Shown: piece after piece, positions 22,145-30,196 of the stretch
How positions within the stretch are numbered: the first letter of the stretch is position 1
Layout: each line of letters opens with the position of its first letter
Source: DMER64 sp964542305
GTDB lineage: Bacteria; Bacteroidota; Bacteroidia; Bacteroidales; UBA932
NCBI GenBank assembly: GCA_964542305.1
Contig: CAZITX010000023.1
Location: 1-32,242, forward strand
DNA length: 32,242 bases
Reading direction: 5' to 3'
Program-made: the position numbers and the translations under genes
The notes under the pieces: model-generated
Database searches by the model: none
What the model was told of the DNA's origin: nothing
Seen by the model: the letters and a program-made list of their open reading frames with translations, nothing else

Positions 22145-23560
22145 ATGTCTCCGTCGCCTCACAAAATTGTCTGGAATAACTGTCTGAGTATCATAAGGGA
22201 TAACATTCAACCTTCCGGTTTCAGCACTTGGTTTGAACCTATAGTCCCGGTCCAGCTGAAAGACAATGTTCTGACCATTGAGGTTCCCTCCCATTTTTTT
22301 CGGGAATACATAGAAGAACACTATATAGATCTGCTTGGTCATTGCTTAAGAAAAGAATTGGGCAGTGCAGCCAAATTGGAGTATTGTGTTAAGGTGGATT
22401 CCTGCAGTAAAGGGGTCCCCGTGCCTCACCAGGGACAGGGACAGTTCCAGAATAAAACCATTCCCTTTTCCCGGGCTAACAGGGAAGAAGTGGCCAGTCC
22501 GTATGTTATTCCGGGCATCAGACAGGTTAAAATCGATCCCCAGCTCAATGCCGCTTATTCTTTTGATAATTTTGTGGAAGGATCCTGTAACCGTCTGGCT
22601 CGTACAGCCGGACTGAGTATAGCCGAAAAACCGGGAGGTCCGTTTAACCCTTTGTTTATATACGGCGGTTCGGGACTTGGAAAAACACACCTGGCACAGG
22701 CTATCGGTATTGAAATTAAAAAACGGATGCCTGAAAAAGTAGTCTTGTACGTTTCGGCCAATTTGTTCCAGATCCAGTTTATGGACGCCGTAAACATCAA
22801 GAACAAACTGACGGATTTTATGCATTTCTATCAAATGATAGATGTACTTATCATTGACGATGTACAGGAATTCGCCGGCAAACCCGGGACACAGAATGCA
22901 TATTTCAATATATTCAATCACCTGCACCAGTCAGGCAAACAACTGATCCTGACTAGTGACCGGGCGCCTGTTGAGCTTAAAGATTTGGATGACAGGCTTT
23001 TATCGCGCTTTAAATGGGGGCTTTCAGCAGAGTTGCTTGCTCCCGATTATGCGACAAGACTTGCTATACTGGAAAAGAAATGCTATAACGAAGGGGTGGA
23101 AGTCCCTCGTGAAGTGCTTGAATTCATAGCGGAACAAGTCACGACCAATGTCAGGGAAATTGAAGGCACCTTCTGCTCCCTTCTGGCACAGTCGACTTTT
23201 AACAAACAACCCGTTACCTTACAATTGGCCCAGGTTATCACAGACCGGCTGGTTAGTTCGGTGACACGGGAAGTCTCCGTTCAGGATATTCAAAAGACCG
23301 TTTGTCATTATTTTGGAATAACCCAGGAAAACCTGCTTTCAAAAACACGCAAACGGGAAATATGCCAGGCAAGGCAAATTGCCATGTATCTGAGCCGGAA
23401 CCTCACAAAGAATTCACTTTCTTCCATCGGATCAATGATTGGAGGCAAAGATCATGCAACCGTACTGCATTCATACAATACCGTATGCAATCTGATGGAC
23501 ACCGACCGTATGTTCCGCCAATATGTGACGGACATTGAGAAAAGGCTCAAAAACGGTTAA
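22145..23560 (+). CDS. dnaA: Chromosomal replication initiator DnaA
   Basis: 471 residues, usual length. Domain I (about 1-75, WNNCLSIIRDNIQPSGFSTWFEPI) binds partner proteins; a short, variable domain II follows (about 85-125). The domain III AAA+ ATPase has Walker A GGSGLGKT (174-181), Walker B VLIIDDVQEF (234-243) and sensor motifs including LTSDRAP and DRLLSRFKWGL. The domain IV DNA-binding helix-turn-helix carries the DnaA signature GGKDHATVLHSYNTV. ATP-bound DnaA opens the replication origin. Neighbours are pepD (12 bases downstream) and rpe, not dnaN or recF. The upstream region has an unusual inverted repeat but no DnaA boxes, so autoregulation through classical boxes is not apparent. 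Confidence 0.98.
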   Translation: MSPSPHKIVWNNCLSIIRDNIQPSGFSTWFEPIVPVQLKDNVLTIEVPSHFFREYIEEHYIDLLGHCLRKELGSAAKLEYCVKVDSCSKGVPVPHQGQGQFQNKTIPFSRANREEVASPYVIPGIRQVKIDPQLNAAYSFDNFVEGSCNRLARTAGLSIAEKPGGPFNPLFIYGGSGLGKTHLAQAIGIEIKKRMPEKVVLYVSANLFQIQFMDAVNIKNKLTDFMHFYQMIDVLIIDDVQEFAGKPGTQNAYFNIFNHLHQSGKQLILTSDRAPVELKDLDDRLLSRFKWGLSAELLAPDYATRLAILEKKCYNEGVEVPREVLEFIAEQVTTNVREIEGTFCSLLAQSTFNKQPVTLQLAQVITDRLVSSVTREVSVQDIQKTVCHYFGITQENLLSKTRKREICQARQIAMYLSRNLTKNSLSSIGSMIGGKDHATVLHSYNTVCNLMDTDRMFRQYVTDIEKRLKNG

Positions 23561-23572
23561 TAATCCATCATC

Positions 23573-25021
23573 ATGAGTAAATTGGAACCCTCATCAGTTT
23601 TTAACTTCTTTTTTGACATTTGTAAAATTCCCAGGGAAAGCGGCAATGAAGCGGGGATGACCCGTTTTCTTGAAAACTTTGCCAAAGCCCGTAACCTGGA
23701 ACACCAAACCGATAAAACGGGGAACGTGGTGATCCGCAAGCCGGCCTCAAAGGGCAGGGAAAACCGTCCGGGAGTGATCCTGCAAAGTCATACCGATATG
23801 GTATGTGAAAAAAACGAGGATACTGTTTTTGATTTTTCGAAAGATGCCATCCAGACTTATGTGGAAGACGGCTGGTTAAAAGCAAAGGGAACTACACTGG
23901 GAGCCGATGACGGAATAGGTGTTGCTGCTTCCCTGGCTGTGTTGGATGACAAATCTCTGGTACACGGTCCCCTGGAATGTTTATTTACCGTATCGGAAGA
24001 AACGGGCCTGGACGGAGCACGTGCCGTAGCTCCCGGGTTCATTAAAGGATCGATCCTTATTAACCTGGATTCTGAAGATGAAGGAGAAGTATTCATAGGA
24101 TGTGCCGGGGGGATTGACACTACAGCACGTTTCTCTTATGAAGAACAACCCGCTCCCAAAGAAGGAATCACAGCACTGAAAGTTAGCATAACAGGTGCTA
24201 CAGGAGGACACAGCGGAGACGAAATCCACAAGGATCTGTGCAACGCGGTTCAGGTACTTGCCCGTTTTCTATGGAACGCACAGCAAAAATTTAGTTTTGA
24301 CATCGGGTTCATAGCGGGAGGAAACAAACGCAACGCAATAGCAAGGGAGGCTGTTGCCGTTTGTCTTGTACAGCAAACTGACCGAAATGCTTTCACAGAA
24401 CTGTTCCAGACCATGGCTTCCGAATGGAAAGCCGAATACAAACATACCGATCCGGAGCTGGAAAGCACCATAAATGAATGTGAACAGCCGCAAACAGTAA
24501 TGGATAAAAAAACGGCCGCAAACCTGACGGCTTCCCTGTATGCCTGTCCGCACGGTGTCCTTGCCATGAGCAGGGATATTCCCGGATTGGTGGAAACGTC
24601 CACCAACCTGGCTTCAGTCCGGATGGATCAGGAAAACAAGGTGATACGCATTGGCAGCAGTCAGCGCAGTGCCGTTAACTCGGCAAGAAAAAACGCGGCT
24701 CAGCGGATTGAAAGTCTGTTTCAATTGGCAGGTGCCGCTGTATCTCATGAAGGAGAGTACCCCGGATGGGCTCCCAACCCCGAATCCCCCGTGCTGAAGG
24801 TCTGTGAGGAAGCCTATTTGAAACTGTTCAATACACCGGCAAAGGTGAAGGCCATACATGCCGGCCTGGAATGCGGTATTTTTCTGGATGCATTCCCGGA
24901 TCTGGACATGATATCAATAGGGCCGACACTTAAAGGGGTGCATGCTCCTACGGAAAGACTGGAAATTGCGACTGTGGGAAAATTTTGGGATCTTTTACTG
25001 GAAATAATAAGGAACGTGTGA
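23573..25021 (+). CDS. pepD: Aminoacyl-histidine dipeptidase (peptidase D), M20 family
   Basis: 482 residues, matching PepD (about 485). Dinuclear zinc site: His73 in QSHTDMV, Asp112 in GADDGIG, the catalytic/bridging Glu pair 142-143 in SEETGLDGA, Asp166 in NLDSEDEG, and a late His in KAIHAGLECGIF. The inserted lid/dimerisation domain begins near 178, with GATGGHSGDEIHKDLCNA inside. It hydrolyses dipeptides such as Xaa-His in the cytosol; no signal peptide is seen. It lies 12 bases after dnaA and 2 bases before rpe, so it is probably read from the dnaA promoter, although the three functions are unrelated. Confidence 0.95.
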   Translation: MSKLEPSSVFNFFFDICKIPRESGNEAGMTRFLENFAKARNLEHQTDKTGNVVIRKPASKGRENRPGVILQSHTDMVCEKNEDTVFDFSKDAIQTYVEDGWLKAKGTTLGADDGIGVAASLAVLDDKSLVHGPLECLFTVSEETGLDGARAVAPGFIKGSILINLDSEDEGEVFIGCAGGIDTTARFSYEEQPAPKEGITALKVSITGATGGHSGDEIHKDLCNAVQVLARFLWNAQQKFSFDIGFIAGGNKRNAIAREAVAVCLVQQTDRNAFTELFQTMASEWKAEYKHTDPELESTINECEQPQTVMDKKTAANLTASLYACPHGVLAMSRDIPGLVETSTNLASVRMDQENKVIRIGSSQRSAVNSARKNAAQRIESLFQLAGAAVSHEGEYPGWAPNPESPVLKVCEEAYLKLFNTPAKVKAIHAGLECGIFLDAFPDLDMISIGPTLKGVHAPTERLEIATVGKFWDLLLEIIRNV

Positions 25022-25023
25022 TT

Positions 25024-25665
25024 ATGGGAAAGGTATCTGTTTCTTTATTGTCTTCTGATCTTGCACATTTGGCCGATGCCTGCAATATGATCAATGCAAG
25101 CAAAGCTTGGAGTATTCACCTGGATATTATGGACGGGGTGTTCGTCCCCAATATTTCATATGGGTTCCCCGTTATTGAAGCGGTTTCCCGTTACTCACAA
25201 AAACCACTGGATGCACATCTGATGACGGTAGACCCTTCCCGGTATTACAAAAGATACAGGGATTTGGGTATCAGCTGGCTTACTGTACATTGGGAGACTT
25301 GCCCCCATTTGAACAGGGACCTGCAGGAAATACGGCGCCTGGGAATGAGATCAGGGGTCTCCATAAATCCGGGCACTCCGGTATGTCAGCTTGAACAAGC
25401 CGTTCATTACGCAGACCTGGTTCTGGTCATGTCTGTAAATCCGGGATTTGGAGGCCAGGAATTTATCCCGGAAAGCCTTAACAAGATCCGTGACCTGAAA
25501 GAGATGAGAATGCAGAAGAATCTGGATTTTCTGATCCAGGTTGACGGCGGAATAAATGAAAAAAATGCTTCTGAATTGTATCAATACGGGGCAGATATAC
25601 TGGTGGCCGGAAATTACGTTTTCGCGGCAAAGGATCCGCTTGCTGCCATAGAAGCTATTCTTTGA
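25024..25665 (+). CDS. rpe: Ribulose-phosphate 3-epimerase
   Basis: Start at the ATG giving MGKVSVSLLSSD, 2 bases after the pepD stop; an upstream in-frame ATG lies within pepD and would add 13 unrelated residues. 213 residues, a TIM barrel. Metal and catalytic motifs: SLLSSDLAHL, HLDIMDGVFVPN (His32, Asp34), AHLMTVDP, VLVMSVNPGFGGQEF, LIQVDGGIN (second catalytic Asp) and ADILVAGNYVF for phosphate binding. It interconverts ribulose-5-phosphate and xylulose-5-phosphate in the pentose phosphate pathway. Its last 11 bases overlap the 3' end of the convergent psd gene. Confidence 0.95.
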   Translation: MGKVSVSLLSSDLAHLADACNMINASKAWSIHLDIMDGVFVPNISYGFPVIEAVSRYSQKPLDAHLMTVDPSRYYKRYRDLGISWLTVHWETCPHLNRDLQEIRRLGMRSGVSINPGTPVCQLEQAVHYADLVLVMSVNPGFGGQEFIPESLNKIRDLKEMRMQKNLDFLIQVDGGINEKNASELYQYGADILVAGNYVFAAKDPLAAIEAIL

Positions 25666-26314
25666 GATCGGCTATCAACGTCTCACAGCCCCAAACCTTT
25701 TGACCTTTTTTTACCCGGACAACAGCGTCTGCCGGAAGGAGAACATCCACCCTGGAACCGAATTTAATTATCCCAAGTTCGCTGCATTGTAAGACCTGTT
25801 TCCCAGTACGGGCTTTACAGATCACCCGGCGTGCTATCAGACCGGCAACCTGTCTGACTCCTATGATCTCTTTTCCATTATCCAGGAAAACAGTAGTGTG
25901 TTCATTTTTTTCGGAAGATTTTGGATGCCACGCTACCATTTTGTCTCCCGGATGGTATTTATAGTATACAATATCACCGGCACAGGGATACCAGTTGACG
26001 TGCACGTTAAACATATTCATAAAAATAGATACCTGCAGGCGTTTATCCTTCAGGTATTCGTTGACTTCGACTTCCTGTATCATAACAATCCGGCCGTCCG
26101 CAGGAGATACTATCCCGTTTTCCCTCAGGAGAATATCTCTTTGCGGTATCCTGAAAAACATCAAGGTTTGAAGCAACACCACTACAGATGCCGCGCCAAA
26201 AAGGCCGAGTATCAATATGTTGTATAACGAAAAGGCAATGATTACAGTCAAAATCACGGCTATAGTTACAATCACAATCAGTATAGTCGTTCTTCCTTCT
26301 TTATGAATCCTCAT
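25655..26314 (-). CDS. psd: Phosphatidylserine decarboxylase proenzyme
   Basis: 219 residues. Two N-terminal hydrophobic segments (about 9-30 and 33-53) anchor it, followed by VSPADGRIV and FMNMFNVHVNWYP. The self-cleavage site reads KFGSRVDV: Gly186-Ser187, where chain cleavage makes the pyruvoyl group on Ser187. This is the short Psd class found in many Bacteroidota and Alphaproteobacteria, not the 320-residue E. coli class with LGST. It turns phosphatidylserine into phosphatidylethanolamine. It starts 1 base after cdsA and closes the rsfS-ftsH-cdsA-psd unit, placing two phospholipid-synthesis steps together. Confidence 0.95.
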   Translation of the reverse strand: MRIHKEGRTTILIVIVTIAVILTVIIAFSLYNILILGLFGAASVVVLLQTLMFFRIPQRDILLRENGIVSPADGRIVMIQEVEVNEYLKDKRLQVSIFMNMFNVHVNWYPCAGDIVYYKYHPGDKMVAWHPKSSEKNEHTTVFLDNGKEIIGVRQVAGLIARRVICKARTGKQVLQCSELGIIKFGSRVDVLLPADAVVRVKKGQKVWGCETLIADLKE

Positions 26315-26315
26315 T

Positions 26316-27155
26316 TCAATTTAAATAAAATACAAATAAAATGTATGTAATGGCTATGGGGAAAGAAATAAGCGCACCGTCAAAACGATCCAGCAATCCG
26401 CCGTGTCCCGGCATTATGGACCCGGTATCTTTCACTCCGAAATAACGTTTCATCCCCGATTCTGTCAAATCTCCCAAAACTCCAAAGATACAAATTATCA
26501 AGGCTAAAACAGCACAATGATACCAGGCAAAGGGTATCATATCCAGCTTGAAAAGTGCAAAAGCTACGCCTTGAGAAAAAACCAGGCTTCCGAAAAACCC
26601 TTCCCAGGATTTTTTTGGAGAAATGCTTGGAAAAAGTTTATGCCCGTTCTTTTGCCCGAAGGCCATTCCAACAAGGTATCCGCCAATATCGGAGGCCCAT
26701 AGTATCACAAAAAGAGCCAGCAAATAAACCCCTTGGAACATTCCTATAGGATTGAATGCCAGAAAATTAAAAATAGAGAACGGAACGGCTATATACAACA
26801 GGGGCAAAAACAGGAAAGCCGCATTGCGAAATGAATCCTTTCCCCGGTTATACAATACAGAAACCCACACAGCCGTTACCGGGATCAGTAATGACATCAA
26901 CCAGAAACGGGCAGCCGAAAATCCATAACGGGCAAGTATGTATATTGTTATAAACAGGAGAATGCCTGAGAAAAAACCAAAAACCTGTCCGGTTTTATTC
27001 TGATCCCCCAACGTCATCCTGTAAAATTCAATGAACATGATCCCTACACAGGATGCCATTAAAACGGCATAACCCAGGGGATGAACCAGAAGTCCCGCTA
27101 TCATCAGGATTATGAAAACCAGACCGCTTAAGGTTCTTTTAATCAGTGTGCTCAC
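26316..27155 (-). CDS. cdsA: Phosphatidate cytidylyltransferase (CDP-diglyceride synthase)
   Basis: 279 residues with about eight hydrophobic membrane segments. Near the C-terminus is the CDS signature SGMKRYFGVKDTGSIMPGHGGLLDRFD, with the metal-binding acidic residues in LGDLTES and LLDRFDGA. It activates phosphatidate with CTP to CDP-diacylglycerol, the precursor for phosphatidylserine that Psd, next in the operon, later decarboxylates. The start codon is GTG and lies inside ftsH: the two overlap by 17 bases, which suggests coupled translation. An internal ATG would cut into the first membrane segment, so GTG is preferred. Confidence 0.95.
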   Translation of the reverse strand: MSTLIKRTLSGLVFIILMIAGLLVHPLGYAVLMASCVGIMFIEFYRMTLGDQNKTGQVFGFFSGILLFITIYILARYGFSAARFWLMSLLIPVTAVWVSVLYNRGKDSFRNAAFLFLPLLYIAVPFSIFNFLAFNPIGMFQGVYLLALFVILWASDIGGYLVGMAFGQKNGHKLFPSISPKKSWEGFFGSLVFSQGVAFALFKLDMIPFAWYHCAVLALIICIFGVLGDLTESGMKRYFGVKDTGSIMPGHGGLLDRFDGALISFPIAITYILFVFYLN

Positions 27156-29130
27156 TGTTCTCTGTTTCTTTGTTCTCAGGTTCAGGTAGATTGTACGGAA
27201 TCTGGCGTTTTCCGAAAATCACTTCCAGGTCGTCGGCAAATATGACTTCTTTTTCCAACAAGATCGCAGCCAGTTTTAAAAATCCTTCTTTATTTTCCTT
27301 CAGAACTTTCCGGGCCATATCATACGCCTGATCAATGATCCTTTTAACTTCTTTGTCTATCAGTTGTGCGGTTGTTTCACTGTAAGGCTTCCCAATATTA
27401 AAGCCTGCATTTTCAGTGGAATCGTAAAAAGACACATTCCCTACTTTATCGCTCATTCCCAGGTAAGCCACCATGGCATAAGCCTGCCGCGTTACTTTTT
27501 CCAAATCGTTCATGGCTCCCGAAGATATTTGTCCGATCATCAATTCTTCTGCAGCGCGTCCACCAAGCGCCGATGCCATTTCGTCCATCATTTGTTCCAC
27601 AGTGGTAATCTGTCTTTCTTCCGGTAGGTACCAGGCAGCACCCAGTGCCCTTCCGCGGGGAATGATGGTCACTTTAAGCAACGGGTTGGCATGTTTGAGC
27701 ATCCAGCTTACCGTCGCGTGACCGCTTTCATGGTAAGCTATGGTACGTTTTTCCTGGGGACTGATGATCTTGCTCCTGCGCTCCAACCCTCCCACAATAC
27801 GGTCAATGGCATCCAGAAAATCTTGTTTCTGTATGGCCTTCTTGTTCTTTCTGGCAGCAATCAGGGCGGCTTCATTACAAACATTGGCAATATCGGCTCC
27901 TGAAAATCCGGGAGTCTGTTTCGCCAGAATTTCCAGATCAAATCCTTCTTCCAATTTTAAACTACGGGAATGAACTTTAAATATTTCCAGCCTTTCTTTT
28001 AACTCAGGAAGATCCACATGAATCTGCCTGTCAAAACGTCCGGCACGCATAAGTGCTTTATCCAGGATGTCGGCACGGTTTGTAGCGGCCAAAATAATGA
28101 CACCGCTGTTGGACCCAAAACCGTCCATTTCCGTAAGCAACTGATTTAGCGTATTTTCCCTTTCGTCATTAGAAGTAAAACCGGCATTTTTGCTTCTGGC
28201 CCGGCCTACGGCATCAATTTCATCAATAAATACAATGCACGGAGCCTTTTCCTTGGCCTGGCGGAAGAGGTCCCTGACCCGCGAAGCCCCAACGCCTACG
28301 AACATTTCAACAAAATCCGAGCCCGAGATGGAAAAAAACGGAACGTTGGCTTCTCCGGCAACCGCCTTTGCCAACAACGTCTTCCCGGTTCCCGGAGGGC
28401 CGACCAGCAAAGCTCCCTTAGGGATCTTTCCCCCGAGGTTGGTATATTTTTCCGGACTTTTCAGGAAATCCACGATCTCCATGACTTCTACCTTGGCTTC
28501 TTCCAGCCCGGCTACATCTTTAAATGATATGTTAGCGGCAGTTTTGTCTTTCTCAAAAAGTTTTGCCTGGGAACGTCCTACATTAAATATGCCGCCGCCT
28601 CCGCCGGATCCTTCCGGACCGCGGGACATACGTCTGAACATAAACACCCACATCAGTATCAGTAGAACCGGGAATAAAAGCCAGTCTATGATACGCCCCC
28701 AGTAACTGGAACGTTGTTCAATTTCCAGTTTGAACCGCTGGTCTTCCGGCAATGTATTGCGCAATTCCTCAAATTGAGCTTCCGCCTCAAAATTATCGGT
28801 TACGATGAAATAAAACTGAGGTGCGAATTTTGGCACTTTATCTCCGAATTTGGCTTTGTACTGCTCCAGGGCATCGGGCCTGATATACAACTCGGCACGT
28901 TGCATATTGCTTATGTACACCAATTTTTCAATTTCTCCACGGGGCCCCATCTGCTCTTTGACCGTGATCCATTCCGTCTTTACCGGATCTCCGGATCGGT
29001 TGGCAAACATGAAATAGACAATAACCGCAATCAATATGATATATACCCAAAAGAAAGGATTCAACTTTTTTTTCATCGGAATCAGGGGTGGCTTGTTGGG
29101 TTTGTTTCTGTTAGGAACATTTCCGTTCAT
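27139..29130 (-). CDS. ftsH: ATP-dependent zinc metalloprotease FtsH
   Basis: Start at the ATG giving MNGNVPNRNK, 11 bases after the rsfS stop; an earlier in-frame ATG would overlap rsfS. 663 residues. TM1 (about 27-42), a periplasmic domain of about 105 residues, TM2 (about 149-166), then a glycine-rich linker into the AAA+ domain: Walker A GPPGTGKT (244-251), pore motif around MFVGVGASR, Walker B IVFIDEIDAVG, and second-region-of-homology RAGRFDRQI. The M41 protease has the zinc motif HESGH (467-471, with catalytic Glu468) and a later acidic ligand in AMNDLEKV. It degrades misplaced or regulatory membrane proteins. In E. coli FtsH controls LpxC and so lipopolysaccharide; here it sits with phospholipid genes. 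Confidence 0.98.
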   Translation of the reverse strand: MNGNVPNRNKPNKPPLIPMKKKLNPFFWVYIILIAVIVYFMFANRSGDPVKTEWITVKEQMGPRGEIEKLVYISNMQRAELYIRPDALEQYKAKFGDKVPKFAPQFYFIVTDNFEAEAQFEELRNTLPEDQRFKLEIEQRSSYWGRIIDWLLFPVLLILMWVFMFRRMSRGPEGSGGGGGIFNVGRSQAKLFEKDKTAANISFKDVAGLEEAKVEVMEIVDFLKSPEKYTNLGGKIPKGALLVGPPGTGKTLLAKAVAGEANVPFFSISGSDFVEMFVGVGASRVRDLFRQAKEKAPCIVFIDEIDAVGRARSKNAGFTSNDERENTLNQLLTEMDGFGSNSGVIILAATNRADILDKALMRAGRFDRQIHVDLPELKERLEIFKVHSRSLKLEEGFDLEILAKQTPGFSGADIANVCNEAALIAARKNKKAIQKQDFLDAIDRIVGGLERRSKIISPQEKRTIAYHESGHATVSWMLKHANPLLKVTIIPRGRALGAAWYLPEERQITTVEQMMDEMASALGGRAAEELMIGQISSGAMNDLEKVTRQAYAMVAYLGMSDKVGNVSFYDSTENAGFNIGKPYSETTAQLIDKEVKRIIDQAYDMARKVLKENKEGFLKLAAILLEKEVIFADDLEVIFGKRQIPYNLPEPENKETENSEHTD

Positions 29131-29141
29131 AGTGCTAATAA

Positions 29142-29483
29142 TTAGTCGTTGTAATTTTGCGTTTCCGCATCTGCCCACAAATCTTCAAGTCTGTAAAACA
29201 TCCGGTATTCCGTCTGGAAAATATGAACCACAATGTCTGAGTAATCAAGAATTACCCAAAAACGGTTTTCTTTTCCCTGGCTTCTCCGTACATGCCGGCC
29301 GGCCTGCACGATCATCTGTTCTTCTACCCCGTCGGCTATGGCTGCCACCTGGACGCCCGAATCGGCATGACATATGACAAAATGATCACATATGGTCGTA
29401 TTCAGCTTTCGCAGATCCATACTGCAGACACCTTGTCCTTTTTTTTCAAGCATTGCACCGGTTATGATCTCAATTTCTTTCAT
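29142..29483 (-). CDS. rsfS: Ribosome silencing factor RsfS (YbeB/Iojap family)
   Basis: 113 residues, normal for the family. Family segments are visible: DLRKLNTTICDHFVICHADSGVQVAAIAD, followed by GRHVRRSQGKENRFWVILDYSDIVVHIF and YRLEDLW at the end. RsfS binds ribosomal protein uL14 on the 50S subunit and blocks subunit joining in stationary phase or starvation. First gene of the rsfS-ftsH-cdsA-psd unit, divergent from birA with only 53 bases between start codons. A perfect -7 element precedes it. Confidence 0.93.
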   Translation of the reverse strand: MKEIEIITGAMLEKKGQGVCSMDLRKLNTTICDHFVICHADSGVQVAAIADGVEEQMIVQAGRHVRRSQGKENRFWVILDYSDIVVHIFQTEYRMFYRLEDLWADAETQNYND

Positions 29484-29503
29484 ATAATGTTTTCAAACCC
29501 TCA

Positions 29504-29511
29504 CAAAGGTA
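29504..29511 (-). promoter_or_regulatory. Bacteroidota -7 promoter element for rsfS-ftsH-cdsA-psd
   Basis: Minus strand TACCTTTG, a perfect TAnnTTTG match; its edge is 20 bases before the rsfS ATG, giving a leader of about 17 nt. It lies 12 bases from the birA element on the other strand. Confidence 0.65.
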
Positions 29512-29523
29512 AGGATAAATTAG

Positions 29524-29531
29524 TACTTTTG
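29524..29531 (+). promoter_or_regulatory. Bacteroidota -7 promoter element for birA, adjoining the start codon
   Basis: TACTTTTG, a perfect TAnnTTTG match, ends 5 bases before the birA ATG. With the box centred at -7 the leader would be about 2 nt, so the mRNA would be effectively leaderless. Confidence 0.5.
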
Positions 29532-29536
29532 CGACC

Positions 29537-30196
29537 ATGTTTGAATGGCATGTTATCCGGTTTGAAGAAATCGATTCCACCAACACGGAAGCCCACAGAA
29601 ACCTGGCTGTTGCCAATGAAGGTACGGTCTGGACCGCTTTATACCAGACTCACGGTCGCGGACAATATACGCGTAAGTGGGAAAGTACTAAAGGGTTAAA
29701 CCTATTGGCCACCATTTTGCTGCGTCCGGAATTTCTTCCGGCCAACAAACAGTTTCTTATTTCAAAGTGCACGGCGCTGGCCATGTGCGATTTTTTTCGT
29801 ACGCTGGGATTGGATCCCGGCATCAAATGGCCAAATGATATTTACATAGGACCCAATAAAATTTGCGGGATCCTCATAGAACATCAGCTTTCAGGTAATA
29901 ATCTCACAGCAAGCATAATAGGGTTCGGTATCAACGTCAACCAGACAGTGTTCCCGGGGCTCCCAAATCCCACATCAATTGCTTTGGAAACAGGTAAAGA
30001 ATATGATGTGAAATCGCTTTTACCCAAAGTACTCATACATATACAAAAGTGGTACCAAACACTTCACAAGGGAAAAAGCGGCAAAATTGACAGACAATAC
30101 GAGGCGCTTCTGATAAATAAACCCGACTATGAAAAAAACGGTGACATGATTCCGGCAAACGACCGGGCTGCCGCACCGGGTCCTTCCGGGGACTGA
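29537..30196 (+). CDS. birA: Biotin--[acetyl-CoA carboxylase] ligase, C-terminal domain missing
   Basis: 219 residues, without an N-terminal repressor domain (group I type). Catalytic domain present: EEIDSTNTEA, the biotin/ATP loop THGRGQYTRKW, LLATILLRP, KWPNDIYIGPNKICGILIE and GFGINVNQ. It attaches biotin to carboxyl-carrier proteins. Relatives continue for about 45 residues through a small SH3-like C-terminal domain. Here the sequence passes from QYEALLINK into DYEKNGDMIPANDRAAAPGPSGD, which is merely the antisense of the pyrF 3' end: the genes overlap tail to tail by 70 bases. The domain therefore appears lost. The ATG is the only possible start: a stop codon lies in frame 21 bases upstream with no start between. 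Confidence 0.88.
   Translation: MFEWHVIRFEEIDSTNTEAHRNLAVANEGTVWTALYQTHGRGQYTRKWESTKGLNLLATILLRPEFLPANKQFLISKCTALAMCDFFRTLGLDPGIKWPNDIYIGPNKICGILIEHQLSGNNLTASIIGFGINVNQTVFPGLPNPTSIALETGKEYDVKSLLPKVLIHIQKWYQTLHKGKSGKIDRQYEALLINKPDYEKNGDMIPANDRAAAPGPSGD

Noticed and set aside
26716..26735. AATAAACCCC within cdsA as another copy of the dnaA inverted-repeat arm
   Set aside because: Only part of the 12-mer matches and it lies inside coding sequence; probably coincidence.
27139..29178. Longer FtsH start overlapping rsfS
   Set aside because: It adds 16 residues read from inside the rsfS gene; the ATG at 29130, 11 bases after the rsfS stop, is more natural.
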